A DNA stretch of 64,000 nt, from assembly GCF_037860835.1 (NCBI RefSeq), contig NZ_JBBEOG010000003.1, positions 186,001 through 250,000 of the forward strand. Reading direction: 5' to 3'. The stretch comes from Aquipuribacter nitratireducens. Its GTDB lineage: Bacteria > Actinomycetota > Actinomycetes > Actinomycetales > JBBAYJ01. A program made the position numbers and the translations under genes. Below are positions 41,543 through 50,952 of the stretch, one piece after another. Every line of letters begins with the position of its first letter. Position 1 is the stretch's first letter. The notes under the pieces were generated by a model. That model searched no databases, was not told the origin of the DNA, and saw only the letters and a program-made list of their open reading frames with translations.

Positions 41543-44320
41543 ATGAGCAGCTCGGCCGACCTCAGCCCGGCCGAGCGGTTCGCCGCGGCCCGCCGCCGCC
41601 GGAAGGCGGAGAGCTCACCGCTCGGGCGCTTCGTCGCGGGCCTCGGGTTCGACCCCGACCCGTTCCAGGTCGAGGCGATGGAGGCGGTCGCCGCCGGGCA
41701 CGGCGTGCTCGTCGCCGCGCCCACGGGCGCGGGCAAGACCGTCGTCGGGGAGCTCGCCGTCCACCTCGCCCTCGAGACCGGCCGCAAGGCGTTCTACACG
41801 ACCCCCATCAAGGCGCTGAGCAACCAGAAGTACGCCGACCTCGTCGCGGTGCACGGGGCCGACGCGGTCGGCCTGCTCACGGGCGACGTGTCGGTCAACG
41901 GGGAGGCGCCCGTCGTCGTCATGACGACCGAGGTGCTCCGCAACATGATCTACGCGGGCAGCCGCACCCTCGACGGCCTCGGCTTCGTCGTCATGGACGA
42001 GGTCCACTACCTCGCCGACCGGTTCCGCGGCGCGGTGTGGGAGGAGGTCATCATCCACCTCGCCGAGGACGTCCAGGTGGTGTCGCTGTCGGCGACGGTG
42101 AGCAACGCCGAGGAGTTCGGCGAGTGGCTCGCGACCGTACGAGGCGACACCCGCGTCGTGGTCTCCGAGCACCGGCCCGTGCCCCTGTGGCAGCACGTCA
42201 TGGTGGGGGACCGCCTCCACGACCTGTTCGTCGACCCCGAGGGCGACCCGGTCCTCGGCCTGCCGGGGGAGGACCGGCACCTCGTCAACCCCGAGCTCGT
42301 CGCGCTCGCGCGCGAGGACACCCGGTTCCAGCGACGCCACCGCGGCCGACCGCCGCGCGGCGGGGCGAGGCCGCGACGCCGCCCGAGCGCGTCGCGGGCC
42401 CAGGTCGTCGAGGCGCTCGACGCCGACGGCCTCCTGCCCGCCATCCACTTCATCTTCAGCCGCAACGGCTGCGACGCCGCGGTACGGCAGTGCCTCGCGT
42501 GGGGCGTGCGCCTCACGACGTCGGAGGAGCGCCGCGAGATCCGCCTCCTCGCGGAGGAGCGGACCGCGGCGCTGCCCGACGCCGACCTCGGGGTGCTCGG
42601 CTGGTCGGAGTGGGTCGAGGGCCTCGAGCGGGGGATCGCCGCCCACCACGCCGGCCTGCTCCCGGTCTTCAAGGAGACCGTGGAGGAGCTGTTCCGGCGC
42701 GGCCTCGTCAAGGTCGTGTTCGCCACCGAGACCCTCGCGCTCGGGGTCAACATGCCCGCCCGCTCGGTCGTGCTCGAGAAGCTCGTCAAGTGGAACGGCG
42801 AGCAGCACGTCGACGTCACGCCGGGGGAGTACACGCAGCTGACGGGCCGCGCGGGCCGCCGGGGCATCGACGTCGAGGGTCACGCCGTCGTCCTGTGGCA
42901 CGAGGGCCTCGACCCCGACCACGTCGCGGGTCTCGCCTCCACCCGCACGTACCCGCTGCGCTCGAGCTTCGCGCCGACGTACTCCATGGCGGTCAACCTC
43001 GTCGAGCAGGTCGGGCGCGAGGAGGCCCGGCGCGTCCTGGAGACCTCCTTCGCCCAGTTCCAGGCCGACCGCGCCGTCGTCGGGCTCGCGACCCAGCTGC
43101 GCAAGCAGGAGGAGGCGCTCGAGGGCTACACCGAGGCGATGACCTGCCACCTCGGGGACTTCGAGGCCTACCACCGGCTGCGGCGGCGCGTCTCCGCGCT
43201 GGAGAAGGACCTGTCGCGCCGGGCGTCGGCGGTCCGTCGTGCCGACGCGGAGGCGACGCTGGAGCGGCTGCGCCGCGGCGACGTCATCGCCGTCCCGAGC
43301 GGCCGCGAGCGCGGCTGGGCGGTCGTCCTCGACCCCGGCCTGTCCGCGCAGGGCCCCCGGCCGACGGTGCTCACCGAGCAGCGGCAGGTCCGTCGGCTCG
43401 ACGCCGTCCAGTTCCCGTCCGCGGTCCGGGTGGTGACGACGGTGCGGGTGCCGAAGGGTTTCGAGCCCGGCGACCCGCGTGCCCGCCGCGACCTCGCGAG
43501 CAGCCTCCGCAACGCCCTCGCGCAGGTCGGCGGCGGCACGACGCGACCGCCGCGGGAGAGCACCGCTCCTGAGGCGGACCAGCCGGGGGAGCTCGAGCTC
43601 GTCCGGCTGCGCCGGGAGCTGCGCGCCCACCCGTGCCACGGCTGCGCCGACCGCGAGGACCACGCCCGGTGGGCCCAGCGCCGCGACGAGCTGGAGCAGC
43701 GCCACGCCGAGCTGCGGCGCCGCGTCGAGGGTCGCACCGCCGTCATCGCCCGGACCTTCGACCGGGTGTGCGACGTCCTCACGGAGCTGGGCTACCTCGA
43801 CGGGGACACCGTCACCCCCGCGGGGCGGGCGCTGCAGCGGATCTACACGCAGTCGGACCTGCTCGTCGCCGAGTGCCTGCGCACCGGTGTGTGGGACGGG
43901 CTCGACGGGCCCTCCCTCGCCGCCGTCGTGTCGACGCTCGCGTTCGAGGCCCGCCGCGAGACCGAGGGCGTCGACCCCCGGCTGCCGGGGCGCGGCACCG
44001 CGGCCGCGTGGACGGCGACGGTGCGGCTGTGGTCGGAGGTCACCGACGTCGAGCGGCGGCACCGCCTGCCGCCGCTGCGGGAGCCCGACGCCGGCTTCGC
44101 GGCCGCCGTCCACCGCTGGGCGCAGGGCCGCCCGCTGGAGACGGTCCTGCGCGAGAACGACCTCAGCCCCGGCGACTTCGTCCGCTGGTGCCGGCAGACC
44201 GTCGACCTCCTCGACCAGGTCCACCAGGCGGCGCCGCGGGACTCCTCCCTGCGCGCGGCCGCGGCGCAGGCGCTCGCGGGCGTGCGCCGCGGCGTCGTCG
44301 AGTACAGCCTCAGCGGCTGA
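41543..44320 (+). CDS. helY: Ski2-like DEAD/DEAH helicase
   Basis: 925-residue superfamily 2 helicase, the HelY type found beside tatC in mycobacteria. The Q-region and Walker A are FQVEAMEAVAAGHGVLVAAPTGAGKT (motif I near 58-65), motif Ia is TPIKALSNQKY, motif II is VMDEVHYL near 150, motif III is LSATVSNAEEFGEWL, and motif VI is QLTGRAGRRGID. The C-terminal half has the rRNA-processing-arch-like insert region and a DSHCT domain ending in HWAQGR-like sequence (VHRWAQGRPLETVL). Likely RNA substrate, but not proven. ATG 41543 lies 7 nt after TAACCT (41530-41535), with GGGAGG between. Confidence 0.93.
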   Translation: MSSSADLSPAERFAAARRRRKAESSPLGRFVAGLGFDPDPFQVEAMEAVAAGHGVLVAAPTGAGKTVVGELAVHLALETGRKAFYTTPIKALSNQKYADLVAVHGADAVGLLTGDVSVNGEAPVVVMTTEVLRNMIYAGSRTLDGLGFVVMDEVHYLADRFRGAVWEEVIIHLAEDVQVVSLSATVSNAEEFGEWLATVRGDTRVVVSEHRPVPLWQHVMVGDRLHDLFVDPEGDPVLGLPGEDRHLVNPELVALAREDTRFQRRHRGRPPRGGARPRRRPSASRAQVVEALDADGLLPAIHFIFSRNGCDAAVRQCLAWGVRLTTSEERREIRLLAEERTAALPDADLGVLGWSEWVEGLERGIAAHHAGLLPVFKETVEELFRRGLVKVVFATETLALGVNMPARSVVLEKLVKWNGEQHVDVTPGEYTQLTGRAGRRGIDVEGHAVVLWHEGLDPDHVAGLASTRTYPLRSSFAPTYSMAVNLVEQVGREEARRVLETSFAQFQADRAVVGLATQLRKQEEALEGYTEAMTCHLGDFEAYHRLRRRVSALEKDLSRRASAVRRADAEATLERLRRGDVIAVPSGRERGWAVVLDPGLSAQGPRPTVLTEQRQVRRLDAVQFPSAVRVVTTVRVPKGFEPGDPRARRDLASSLRNALAQVGGGTTRPPRESTAPEADQPGELELVRLRRELRAHPCHGCADREDHARWAQRRDELEQRHAELRRRVEGRTAVIARTFDRVCDVLTELGYLDGDTVTPAGRALQRIYTQSDLLVAECLRTGVWDGLDGPSLAAVVSTLAFEARRETEGVDPRLPGRGTAAAWTATVRLWSEVTDVERRHRLPPLREPDAGFAAAVHRWAQGRPLETVLRENDLSPGDFVRWCRQTVDLLDQVHQAAPRDSSLRAAAAQALAGVRRGVVEYSLSG

Positions 44321-45260
44321 GGCCGGTCCGGGCCCCGCGCAGCCGTCCCACGGCGCCGGTGAGGCCCCACCGCTCGGCGTGGGCGTCCGTGGCGGCCGGG
44401 TCCGGCTCGGGACCGAGCACGAGACCGGCGAGGTCGTCCGGCTCGAGCGGGGCGTCGTCGACGCAGCGCACCACCCGCAGCGCCCGGTGGAGGTAGTCCG
44501 CGGCCTCCGCCAGCCTCGCCCGCCGTGCCCGGCTCAGGCTGGAGTCCGGGTCCCGCACGGCCTCGAGCAGCCCGGCGAGCCCACCGTGGCGGCGCAGCAG
44601 CTCGGCCGCGGTGCGCTCGCCGATGCCGGCGACGCCCGGAAGGCCGTCGGAGGGGTCGCCGCGCAGCAGCGACATCTCGAGGTAGCCGCGGCCGCCGGAC
44701 ACGTCGTACTTCTCCGCGAGCCGGGCCTCGTCGTAGACCGGGGCGTCCCGCACCCCGCCCCCGACGTAGACGACGTCGACGCCGCGCGCGTCGTCGACGA
44801 GCTGGAGGAGGTCCCGGTCGCCGGACACCACGTGGACCGGACCGCGCTGCTCGTCCGGCCAGCGGCGGGCGAGCGTGGCGCACGCGTCGTCGGCCTCGTG
44901 CCCCGGCGCGGCGACGACCGGCAGGCCGAGCAGCGCGAGCGTCGCCGCGAGGAGCGGCACCTGGGGGGCGAGCTCGTCGGGCGCCTCCTCGACGTCGGGG
45001 TCGCCTTCCGGGCGGGCCTCGAGCACCCGGTGCGCCTTGTACGCCGGGAGCAGGTCGGTGCGGAACGCCGGGCGCCAGTCGGCGTCCCAGCACGCGGCGT
45101 AGGCGTCGGGGCGGTACCGCTGGAGCAGGTGGGCCGTCATGTCGAGGTAGCCGCGGACGGCGTTCACCGGGGAGCCGTCGGGGGCGGCGACCGACGTGGG
45201 GATCGCGTGGAAGGCCCGGAAGTAGAGGGTCGCGGCGTCGACGGCCAGCAGCGCGCTCAC
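44310..45260 (-). CDS. 5'-3' exonuclease (DNA polymerase I N-terminal domain-like)
   Basis: 316 residues, a stand-alone FEN/5'-3' exonuclease of the kind next to helY in mycobacteria. The N-terminal ALLAVDAATLYFRAFHA carries the first metal Asp, PGHEADDACATLAR is the acidic centre, VVSGDRDLLQLVDD is the third acidic cluster, and GDPSDGLPGVAGIGERTAAELLRRHG is the helix-3-turn DNA-binding region. It probably trims flaps or RNA primers. GTG 45260 is chosen over 45299 since a CAGCAT box lies 6 nt before it. Convergent with helY, overlapping by 11 bp. Confidence 0.9.
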   Translation of the reverse strand: MSALLAVDAATLYFRAFHAIPTSVAAPDGSPVNAVRGYLDMTAHLLQRYRPDAYAACWDADWRPAFRTDLLPAYKAHRVLEARPEGDPDVEEAPDELAPQVPLLAATLALLGLPVVAAPGHEADDACATLARRWPDEQRGPVHVVSGDRDLLQLVDDARGVDVVYVGGGVRDAPVYDEARLAEKYDVSGGRGYLEMSLLRGDPSDGLPGVAGIGERTAAELLRRHGGLAGLLEAVRDPDSSLSRARRARLAEAADYLHRALRVVRCVDDAPLEPDDLAGLVLGPEPDPAATDAHAERWGLTGAVGRLRGARTGLSR

Positions 45261-45284
45261 GGGCCCATGCTGGCAGGCCCGCGC

Positions 45285-45290
45285 TAGCCT
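45285..45290 (+). promoter_or_regulatory. Putative -10 box for the acyl-CoA dehydrogenase gene
   Basis: TAGCCT lies 88 nt before GTG 45378 in the divergent gap with the exonuclease gene. The leader would be about 80 nt, unusually long for this region, with only a weak AGAGGA ribosome binding site. Nothing riboswitch-like was recognised in it. Confidence 0.4.
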
Positions 45291-45377
45291 GGCGGGCACC
45301 TACCCGCCCCGCAGCCCGCACCGGCCGTCCCACCCCGTCGTCCGGCCCGGGCCCTCACACCCAGAGGACGCACCCCC

Positions 45378-46601
45378 GTGACCGGTCGACGACGACCCTT
45401 CCCCGCTCCCGCACGCGTGCTGCCCGACGAGGACGCCGCCGACCTCCTCGAGCTCACCCGCGAGATCGGTGAGGCCGAGCTCGCCCCCCGGGCCGCCGAG
45501 GCGGAGGAGCGGGCGGCCACCGCCCACGAGTACCCGCGCGACACCTACCGCCTGCTGGGCAAGAGCGGGCTCCTGGGCCTGCCCTACCCCGAGGAGCTCG
45601 GCGGCGGCGGCCGGCCGTACACCGTCTACCTGCAGGTCGTCGAGGAGCTCGCCCGCTCGTGGGCGAGCATCGCCATGGGCGTGAGCGTCCACGTCCTCGC
45701 GTGCAACGCGGTCGCGACCGCCGGCACCCGCGAGCAGCAGGAGCGCTGGCTGCCGGACCTGCTCGGCGGCGAGCTGCTCGCCGGCTACTGCCTGTCGGAG
45801 CACGAGTCCGGCTCCGACGCGGCCGCCATGCGCACGCGGGCCGAGCGCAGCGGCGAGGGTGCCGAGGCGGGCTACCGGCTCCACGGCACCAAGGCGTGGA
45901 TCACCCACGGCGGCATGGGCGACGTCTACACCGTCTTCGCGCGCACCTCGCCCCGGCCCGAGTCCGGACAGGGCCCGTCGGGCAGCGGGATCTCCGCGTT
46001 CCTCGTGCCCGGTGACGCGCCGGGGCTCAGCGCGGCGGCGCCCGAGCGCAAGATGGGCTTCGACGCCTCCCGCACCTCCCAGGTCCTCCTCGACGACGTC
46101 CGCGTCGGGGCCGACCGGCTCCTCGGCGCCGAGGGCGACGGCTTCACCATCGCGAAGCGGGCGCTCGACGCCGGTCGTCTCGGCATCGCCGCGGTCGCCG
46201 TCGGGGTCGCGCAGGCGGCGCTGGAGGACGCCGTCGCCTACGCGAAGGACCGCCGCCAGTTCGGTCGCGCGATCATCGACAACCAGGGCCTCGGCTGGCT
46301 CCTCGCGGACATGGCGACGGCGGTCACCGCGTCCCGCGCGCTCTACCTCGAGGCCGCCCGCCTCCTCGACGCCGGCGACGAGCCCGACCGGGTCCGGGCC
46401 ACCGCGTCCATGGCGAAGACGTTCTGCACCGACTCGGCGGTCCGCGTCACGACCGACGCCGTCCAGGTGCTCGGCGGGGCCGGCTACGTCCGCGACCACC
46501 GTGCCGAGCGGTTGATGCGAGAGGCGAAGCTGCTCCAGATCGTCGAGGGCACCAACCAGGTGCAGCGGGTCGTCGTCGCCGGGGCGCTCGCCCGCTCCTG
46601 A
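45378..46601 (+). CDS. Acyl-CoA dehydrogenase
   Basis: FAD-dependent enzyme that introduces the alpha,beta double bond in an acyl-CoA. 407 residues: YCLSEHESGSDAAAMRTRA is the FAD/substrate signature 1, GTKAWITHGG follows, KMGFDASRTSQVLLDDVRVG sits in the middle, DRRQFGRAI opens the C-terminal helical domain, and LLQIVEGTNQVQR contains the catalytic Glu (EGT). Chain length of the substrate is not evident; a butyryl-CoA role in the nearby lysine route would be reasonable but is inference. Two hairpins follow the stop. Confidence 0.93.
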   Translation: MTGRRRPFPAPARVLPDEDAADLLELTREIGEAELAPRAAEAEERAATAHEYPRDTYRLLGKSGLLGLPYPEELGGGGRPYTVYLQVVEELARSWASIAMGVSVHVLACNAVATAGTREQQERWLPDLLGGELLAGYCLSEHESGSDAAAMRTRAERSGEGAEAGYRLHGTKAWITHGGMGDVYTVFARTSPRPESGQGPSGSGISAFLVPGDAPGLSAAAPERKMGFDASRTSQVLLDDVRVGADRLLGAEGDGFTIAKRALDAGRLGIAAVAVGVAQAALEDAVAYAKDRRQFGRAIIDNQGLGWLLADMATAVTASRALYLEAARLLDAGDEPDRVRATASMAKTFCTDSAVRVTTDAVQVLGGAGYVRDHRAERLMREAKLLQIVEGTNQVQRVVVAGALARS

Positions 46602-46604
46602 CGG

Positions 46605-46657
46605 GCCGTCACCCGGCGTGACGGCACGCTCGCCCGCCCGGGTGACGCCCGGGCGGG
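46605..46657 (+). terminator. Tandem hairpins downstream of the acyl-CoA dehydrogenase
   Basis: Hairpin 1: GCCGTCAC / GTGACGGC (8-bp stem, 5-nt loop, 46605-46625). Hairpin 2: CCCGCCCGGG / CCCGGGCGGG (10-bp stem, loop TGACG, 46633-46657). Both stems are perfect and start 4 nt after the stop. No U-tract follows, as is normal in such genomes. Confidence 0.75.
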
Positions 46658-46794
46658 TGGGCGGCGGTCGGCACGCCCGAAGGGGTCAAGCGGGCCGCCG
46701 TGGGGGCCGATGGGTGCAGCGCGGGCACGACGGAGGACGCGCACACCGCGACCTCCCGGCAGGCCCGCGCCGACCCCGCCCCGGAGGACTCCTC

Positions 46795-49044
46795 GTGCGC
46801 CGAGCACTCGCCGCCACCGCCGTCGTGACGATCGTCGGGGGGTTGCTCGTCTTCGACGTGTCGGGCGTTCCCGCGCTCGGGCCCGACCGGCCGGAGCGGC
46901 AGACGACCGTGCCCCTGACGGGGGCCCGGGCCAGCGCGCTCGAGCCGGACACCCTCGTCACCGACCCGATGCCCACCGACGACTTCAGCGTCATGGGCGT
47001 GACGTGGGCCGAGGGGAGCGCCGACCCCGCCACGACGACGGTCGAGGTCCGGGTGCGCGAGGCCGACGGCTGGACCGGCTGGACGCCGCTCGACGTCAAC
47101 GACGCCGCACCGGACCCCGGCACCGAGGAGGCGCTCCTCGCCGCGGACGTCACCGCGACCGAGCCCCTCGTCACGGCGCAGGCGGACGGCGTGCAGGTGC
47201 GCGTCCGCAGCGCCGCGGGGGAGGAGCCCGAGGACCTCGAGGCCGTGCTCATCGACCCGGGGAGCGACGCCGCGCCCGCCGCCGAGCCCCTGTCCGGGGC
47301 CGGGGCCGCCAGCGGCGCGCCCGCGGTCGTCACGCGCTCGCAGTGGGGCGCGGACGAGTCGAAGCGCCGCTGCAGCCCCAGCTACTCCAGCACCCTGCTC
47401 GCCGGCACCGTGCACCACACGGCGGGCACGAACTCCTACACGGCCTCGCAGAGCAGGGGCATCGTCAAGGGGATCTACCTCTACCACACGGGCACGCTGG
47501 GCTGGTGCGACATCGGCTACAACTTCCTCGTCGACAAGTACGGCACGGTCTTCGAGGGTCGCTACGGCGGCACGACGAAGGCGGTCCGCGGCGCCCACGC
47601 CGGGGGCTTCAACGACCGCACCGTCGGCGTGTCCGCGCTGGGGAACTACGAGACCGCGTCGGCCCCCGCCGTGATGGTGCGGACGATCGGCGAGGTGCTG
47701 GGCTGGAAGCTCGGCCTCTTCGGTCGCACCGCGACCGGGACCGTGAGCCTCACCTCCGCCGGCGGCAGCACCGCGCGCTGGCCCTCCGGCACGACCGTGA
47801 CCCTGCCGGCCGTCTTCGGTCACCGCGACGTCGGCCTCACCGCGTGCCCGGGCACGCACCTCTACGCGGCCATGGGCACGGTCCGCAGCGTCGCCGCGCA
47901 GACGTCGGCGGACGTCCGTGCCGCCGCGCCCACCCCGACACCGACGCCGTCGACGACCCCCGCCCCCACCGCCACGGCGACCCCGTCGCCGTCGCCGACG
48001 CCGACCGCCACGGCCACGCCGACCGCGGCGCCCACCCCCACCCCGACCGTGTCGACCACCCCGCCGGCGCCGCTCCCGGTCCCCACCAGCGCGCCGCTCG
48101 ACGCCGACCTGCGGGAGGCGATCGTCGTGCCGCTGGAGGTCGACCTGGGCGCCGGCCAGGAGCTCCTCGCCTACACCCCGGCGGCGCCGGGCACGCGCAC
48201 CGTCCTCGACGTCGCCGACACCGGCTCGCGGAGCGTCCTGTCCACCACGCGGTGGACCCTCGGCTGGGACCTCGTGGTGCCCGCGGAGCTCGACGGCACC
48301 CCGGGCGACGAGACGCTGCTGTACGACCGGGACACCGGCCGTGCCGTGGTCGTCGACACCTCGCCGAAGGGGGAGTCGCGCATCGTCCTGGAGGCGGGCT
48401 GGTCGACGGCGTGGACGAGCATCGTCCCCGTCGAGGTCGACGGGAACCCCGTCTCGGAGCTGCTCCTCTACTCCGCGACGACCGGCGCGCAGCGCGTGGT
48501 CCGGCTCTCGCCCGTCGCCTCCAGCGCGACCTTCGGCACCAGCACGTGGAGCCGGGGCTGGACCTCGGTGACCGCGCTCGAGGCCGACGGCACCGCCGGG
48601 GCCGAGGTGGGCGTGTACAACGCCGCCACCGGCCGGCACGCGGTCGTCGACCTCGGCACGGGGCGCCTCTCGACGACGCTGTCCTCCCAGCAGTGGGCGA
48701 GCGGGCTCTCGACGGTCGTGGGCCTGGAGGTCGACGGCACCGAGCGCTCCGAGGTCCTCACCTACGACGCCGCCACGGGGACCGGCACCCTGCTCGACGT
48801 CGCCGCCGGCGCGGCGCTCGTCCGTCGCACCGGGTACCGGTGGGACGCCGGCTGGTCGACGCTGTCCCCGGCCGAGGTCGACCGCACCGCCGGCGCGGAG
48901 CTGGTCCTGCACGACCGGACCTCGGGCCGCCTGCTGCTCCTCGACCTCGCCGCCAACGGCACCGCCCGGCAGCTCGGCTGGTCCGGGACGGCGGCGCGCA
49001 CCGACGGGCCCCGCTACCGCGACCCCGTGGTCCGCGCCCGCTGA
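46795..49044 (+). CDS. Secreted PGRP-family N-acetylmuramoyl-L-alanine amidase with six repeat blades
   Basis: 749 residues. A signal-like hydrophobic N-terminus is followed by a domain of about 150 residues, then the peptidoglycan recognition amidase (about 178-375). Zinc ligands are His in VHHTAG, the later His in HRDVG and the Cys in TACPGTHLY, so the Cys-type (PGRP) pattern is complete. A Thr/Pro-rich linker (about 380-430, TPTPT repeats) leads to six repeats of about 49 residues (from 48121 on), each W..GW then E-x-DG and LLYD..TG, resembling FG-GAP/VCBS propeller blades. It probably cleaves or binds cell wall outside the cell. GTG with GGAGGA 5 nt upstream. Confidence 0.9.
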   Translation: MRRALAATAVVTIVGGLLVFDVSGVPALGPDRPERQTTVPLTGARASALEPDTLVTDPMPTDDFSVMGVTWAEGSADPATTTVEVRVREADGWTGWTPLDVNDAAPDPGTEEALLAADVTATEPLVTAQADGVQVRVRSAAGEEPEDLEAVLIDPGSDAAPAAEPLSGAGAASGAPAVVTRSQWGADESKRRCSPSYSSTLLAGTVHHTAGTNSYTASQSRGIVKGIYLYHTGTLGWCDIGYNFLVDKYGTVFEGRYGGTTKAVRGAHAGGFNDRTVGVSALGNYETASAPAVMVRTIGEVLGWKLGLFGRTATGTVSLTSAGGSTARWPSGTTVTLPAVFGHRDVGLTACPGTHLYAAMGTVRSVAAQTSADVRAAAPTPTPTPSTTPAPTATATPSPSPTPTATATPTAAPTPTPTVSTTPPAPLPVPTSAPLDADLREAIVVPLEVDLGAGQELLAYTPAAPGTRTVLDVADTGSRSVLSTTRWTLGWDLVVPAELDGTPGDETLLYDRDTGRAVVVDTSPKGESRIVLEAGWSTAWTSIVPVEVDGNPVSELLLYSATTGAQRVVRLSPVASSATFGTSTWSRGWTSVTALEADGTAGAEVGVYNAATGRHAVVDLGTGRLSTTLSSQQWASGLSTVVGLEVDGTERSEVLTYDAATGTGTLLDVAAGAALVRRTGYRWDAGWSTLSPAEVDRTAGAELVLHDRTSGRLLLLDLAANGTARQLGWSGTAARTDGPRYRDPVVRAR

Positions 49045-49069
49045 CCCGGCGCTGGCTAGGCTGCGGGGG

Positions 49070-49537
49070 GTGAGCCTCCCCGACGTGCGGCCGTTCACCG
49101 ACGAGACCGACCGGACCATCGTCCGGGCCCTCGCGGAGGACGGCCGCATGTCGTACACCGACCTCGGCCGCCTCACCGGGCTGTCGACGTCGGCGGTGCA
49201 CCACCGCGTGCGCCGGCTCGAGCAGCGCGGTGTCGTGCGCGGCTACCGCGCGGTCCTCGACCCGACCGCGCTCGGCCTGCCGCTCACGGCCTTCATCGCC
49301 CTCACCCCGCTCGACCAGTCCGCCCCGGACGACGTTCCGGAGCGGCTGCGGGACCTCGTCGAGGTCGAGGCGATCCACGCGGTCGCGGGGGAGGCGAACT
49401 ACCTCATCAAGGTGCGGGTCGACACCCCGCCGCACCTGGAGGACCTCCTCACGACGATCCGTCAGAAGGCGGGCGTGTCGACGCGGACGACGGTCGTCCT
49501 CAGCACGCCGTACGAGGACCGGCCGCCACGCGTGTGA
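49070..49537 (+). CDS. Lrp/AsnC family transcriptional regulator
   Basis: 155 residues: N-terminal winged helix (TDRTIVRALAEDGRMSYTDLGRLTGLSTSAVHHRVRRLEQRGVVRG) and C-terminal RAM/AsnC ligand-binding domain with VEAIHAVAGEANYLIKVRVD. Such regulators sense amino acids and often control adjacent catabolic genes. It lies 7 bp from the stop of the convergent kamA gene, which makes it the likely local regulator of the lysine genes (inference). GTG 49070 is 7 nt after TAGGCT (49057-49062), so leaderless. Confidence 0.92.
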   Translation: MSLPDVRPFTDETDRTIVRALAEDGRMSYTDLGRLTGLSTSAVHHRVRRLEQRGVVRGYRAVLDPTALGLPLTAFIALTPLDQSAPDDVPERLRDLVEVEAIHAVAGEANYLIKVRVDTPPHLEDLLTTIRQKAGVSTRTTVVLSTPYEDRPPRV

Positions 49538-49544
49538 CGTGGGC

Positions 49545-50945
49545 TCAGGTCGCGACGAGGCTGCCGAGCCCGGCGTCGAGGCGCTGCCGCTCCGCCCACC
49601 ACCGCCGGCCGTCCTCCGGCAGGGTGTCGATCGGGTCGTAGTACGGGTACGTGCGCTCGAGCGCGTCCGGGTCGTCGGCCTCCACGGAGGTCCGGTAGTT
49701 CTTCGTCCACTCGCTGATGCCGCGCACCCGGTCGTAGGAGTGGACCTGGTGCACCCAGCGCTTCCCGACGAACGGCACGTCGCACACGATCCGCGGCGTC
49801 GCGAACCCCGGCAGGTAGCCCATGATCGCGTGCTGCAGGTCCTGGGCGGCCGCGAGCGAGGTCCGCCAGTGCTCCGCCGCCGGGATCATGTCGCACATGT
49901 AGAAGTAGTACGGCGTGATCGACGCCTCGTCCTGCAGGCCGAAGCAGAGGTCGAGCAGCGCCTCGGGGGTGTCGTTGACGCCCCGCATGAGGACGCCCTG
50001 GTTGCGGACGTCGCGCACCCCCGCCTCGAGCATCGTCCGTGCCGCCTCCGCGACGAGCGGGGTGAGGGACGACGCGGCGTTGACGTGGGTGTGGATCGCG
50101 AGGGACACCCCGCGGGCGCGAGCCGTGCCCGCGACCCGCGTGACCCCCTCGACGACCGCGGGGGACAGCCAGTGCTGCGGCAGGCCCATGAGCGCCTTGC
50201 TCGCGAGGCGGATGTCGCGGATGTTGTCGATCCGCAGGAGCTCGTCGAGGAACGCCTCCAGGCGCGGCCACGGCATGTTCGCGACGTCCCCGCCGGACAC
50301 GACGACGTCGCGGACCTGCGGGGAACGGCGCAGGTGGTCGAGCATGTCCTGCAGCCGGTTCGCGGGCTTGAGCGTGAACTTCAGCTTCTCGACCTGCGGG
50401 GTCGACGTGCCGACGAGGTCCATGCGGGTGCAGTGACCGCAGTACTGCGGGCACGTCGGGAGGATCTCCGCGAGGACCTTCGTCGGGTACCGGTGGGTGA
50501 GGCCCTCGACGGCCCACATGTCGTGCTCGTGCAGGGAGTCGCGGCTGGCGAACGGGTGGGACGCCCACTCGGTGAACCGGTCGGTGAGCAGCGGCAGCAT
50601 GTAGCGGCGCACCGGGTCGGCGCGGAACGCCTCGGACCAGGCCGCGCCCGCGGCCGGCACGCCCTCGTCCCCGGTGCCCGGGACGATCGTGTTGAGCATC
50701 TGCGGGGGCAGGAGCATCGACATCGTCGCCCGCTGCTGCTGGTCGGCGACGAGGTCGTCGTAGACGTCGTCGGTCAGCAGGTCGCCCATGACGTCGCGCA
50801 GCTGCGCGGCCGTCTTCACGCAGTGGCTGCGCTGCCACTGCACGTCCCGCCACTGCTCGTCCGTCACGTCGCGCCACCCCGGGACACGACGCCAGTCGGG
50901 CTCGACGAGGGGACGGCGGGCGTAGGAGTACGGCTGCAGGCTCAC
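49545..50945 (-). CDS. kamA: KamA family radical SAM lysine 2,3-aminomutase
   Basis: Converts L-lysine to beta-lysine with SAM, a 4Fe-4S cluster and PLP. 466 residues. The cluster motif is TCPQYCGHCTRMD (C-x3-C-x2-C). The Asp residues that bind the epsilon-amino group of lysine in characterised enzymes are both kept, in RGVNDTPEALL and YMCDMIPAAEHWRTS, and the SSL-type PLP region is in VVSGGDVANMPW. GTG 50945 was chosen because TACGCT (reverse, 50958-50953) lies exactly 7 nt upstream; the ATG at 50981 would start inside the divergent promoter. It is divergent from kdd and convergent with the Lrp gene. Confidence 0.9.
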   Translation of the reverse strand: MSLQPYSYARRPLVEPDWRRVPGWRDVTDEQWRDVQWQRSHCVKTAAQLRDVMGDLLTDDVYDDLVADQQQRATMSMLLPPQMLNTIVPGTGDEGVPAAGAAWSEAFRADPVRRYMLPLLTDRFTEWASHPFASRDSLHEHDMWAVEGLTHRYPTKVLAEILPTCPQYCGHCTRMDLVGTSTPQVEKLKFTLKPANRLQDMLDHLRRSPQVRDVVVSGGDVANMPWPRLEAFLDELLRIDNIRDIRLASKALMGLPQHWLSPAVVEGVTRVAGTARARGVSLAIHTHVNAASSLTPLVAEAARTMLEAGVRDVRNQGVLMRGVNDTPEALLDLCFGLQDEASITPYYFYMCDMIPAAEHWRTSLAAAQDLQHAIMGYLPGFATPRIVCDVPFVGKRWVHQVHSYDRVRGISEWTKNYRTSVEADDPDALERTYPYYDPIDTLPEDGRRWWAERQRLDAGLGSLVAT

Positions 50946-50952
50946 AGACGGC

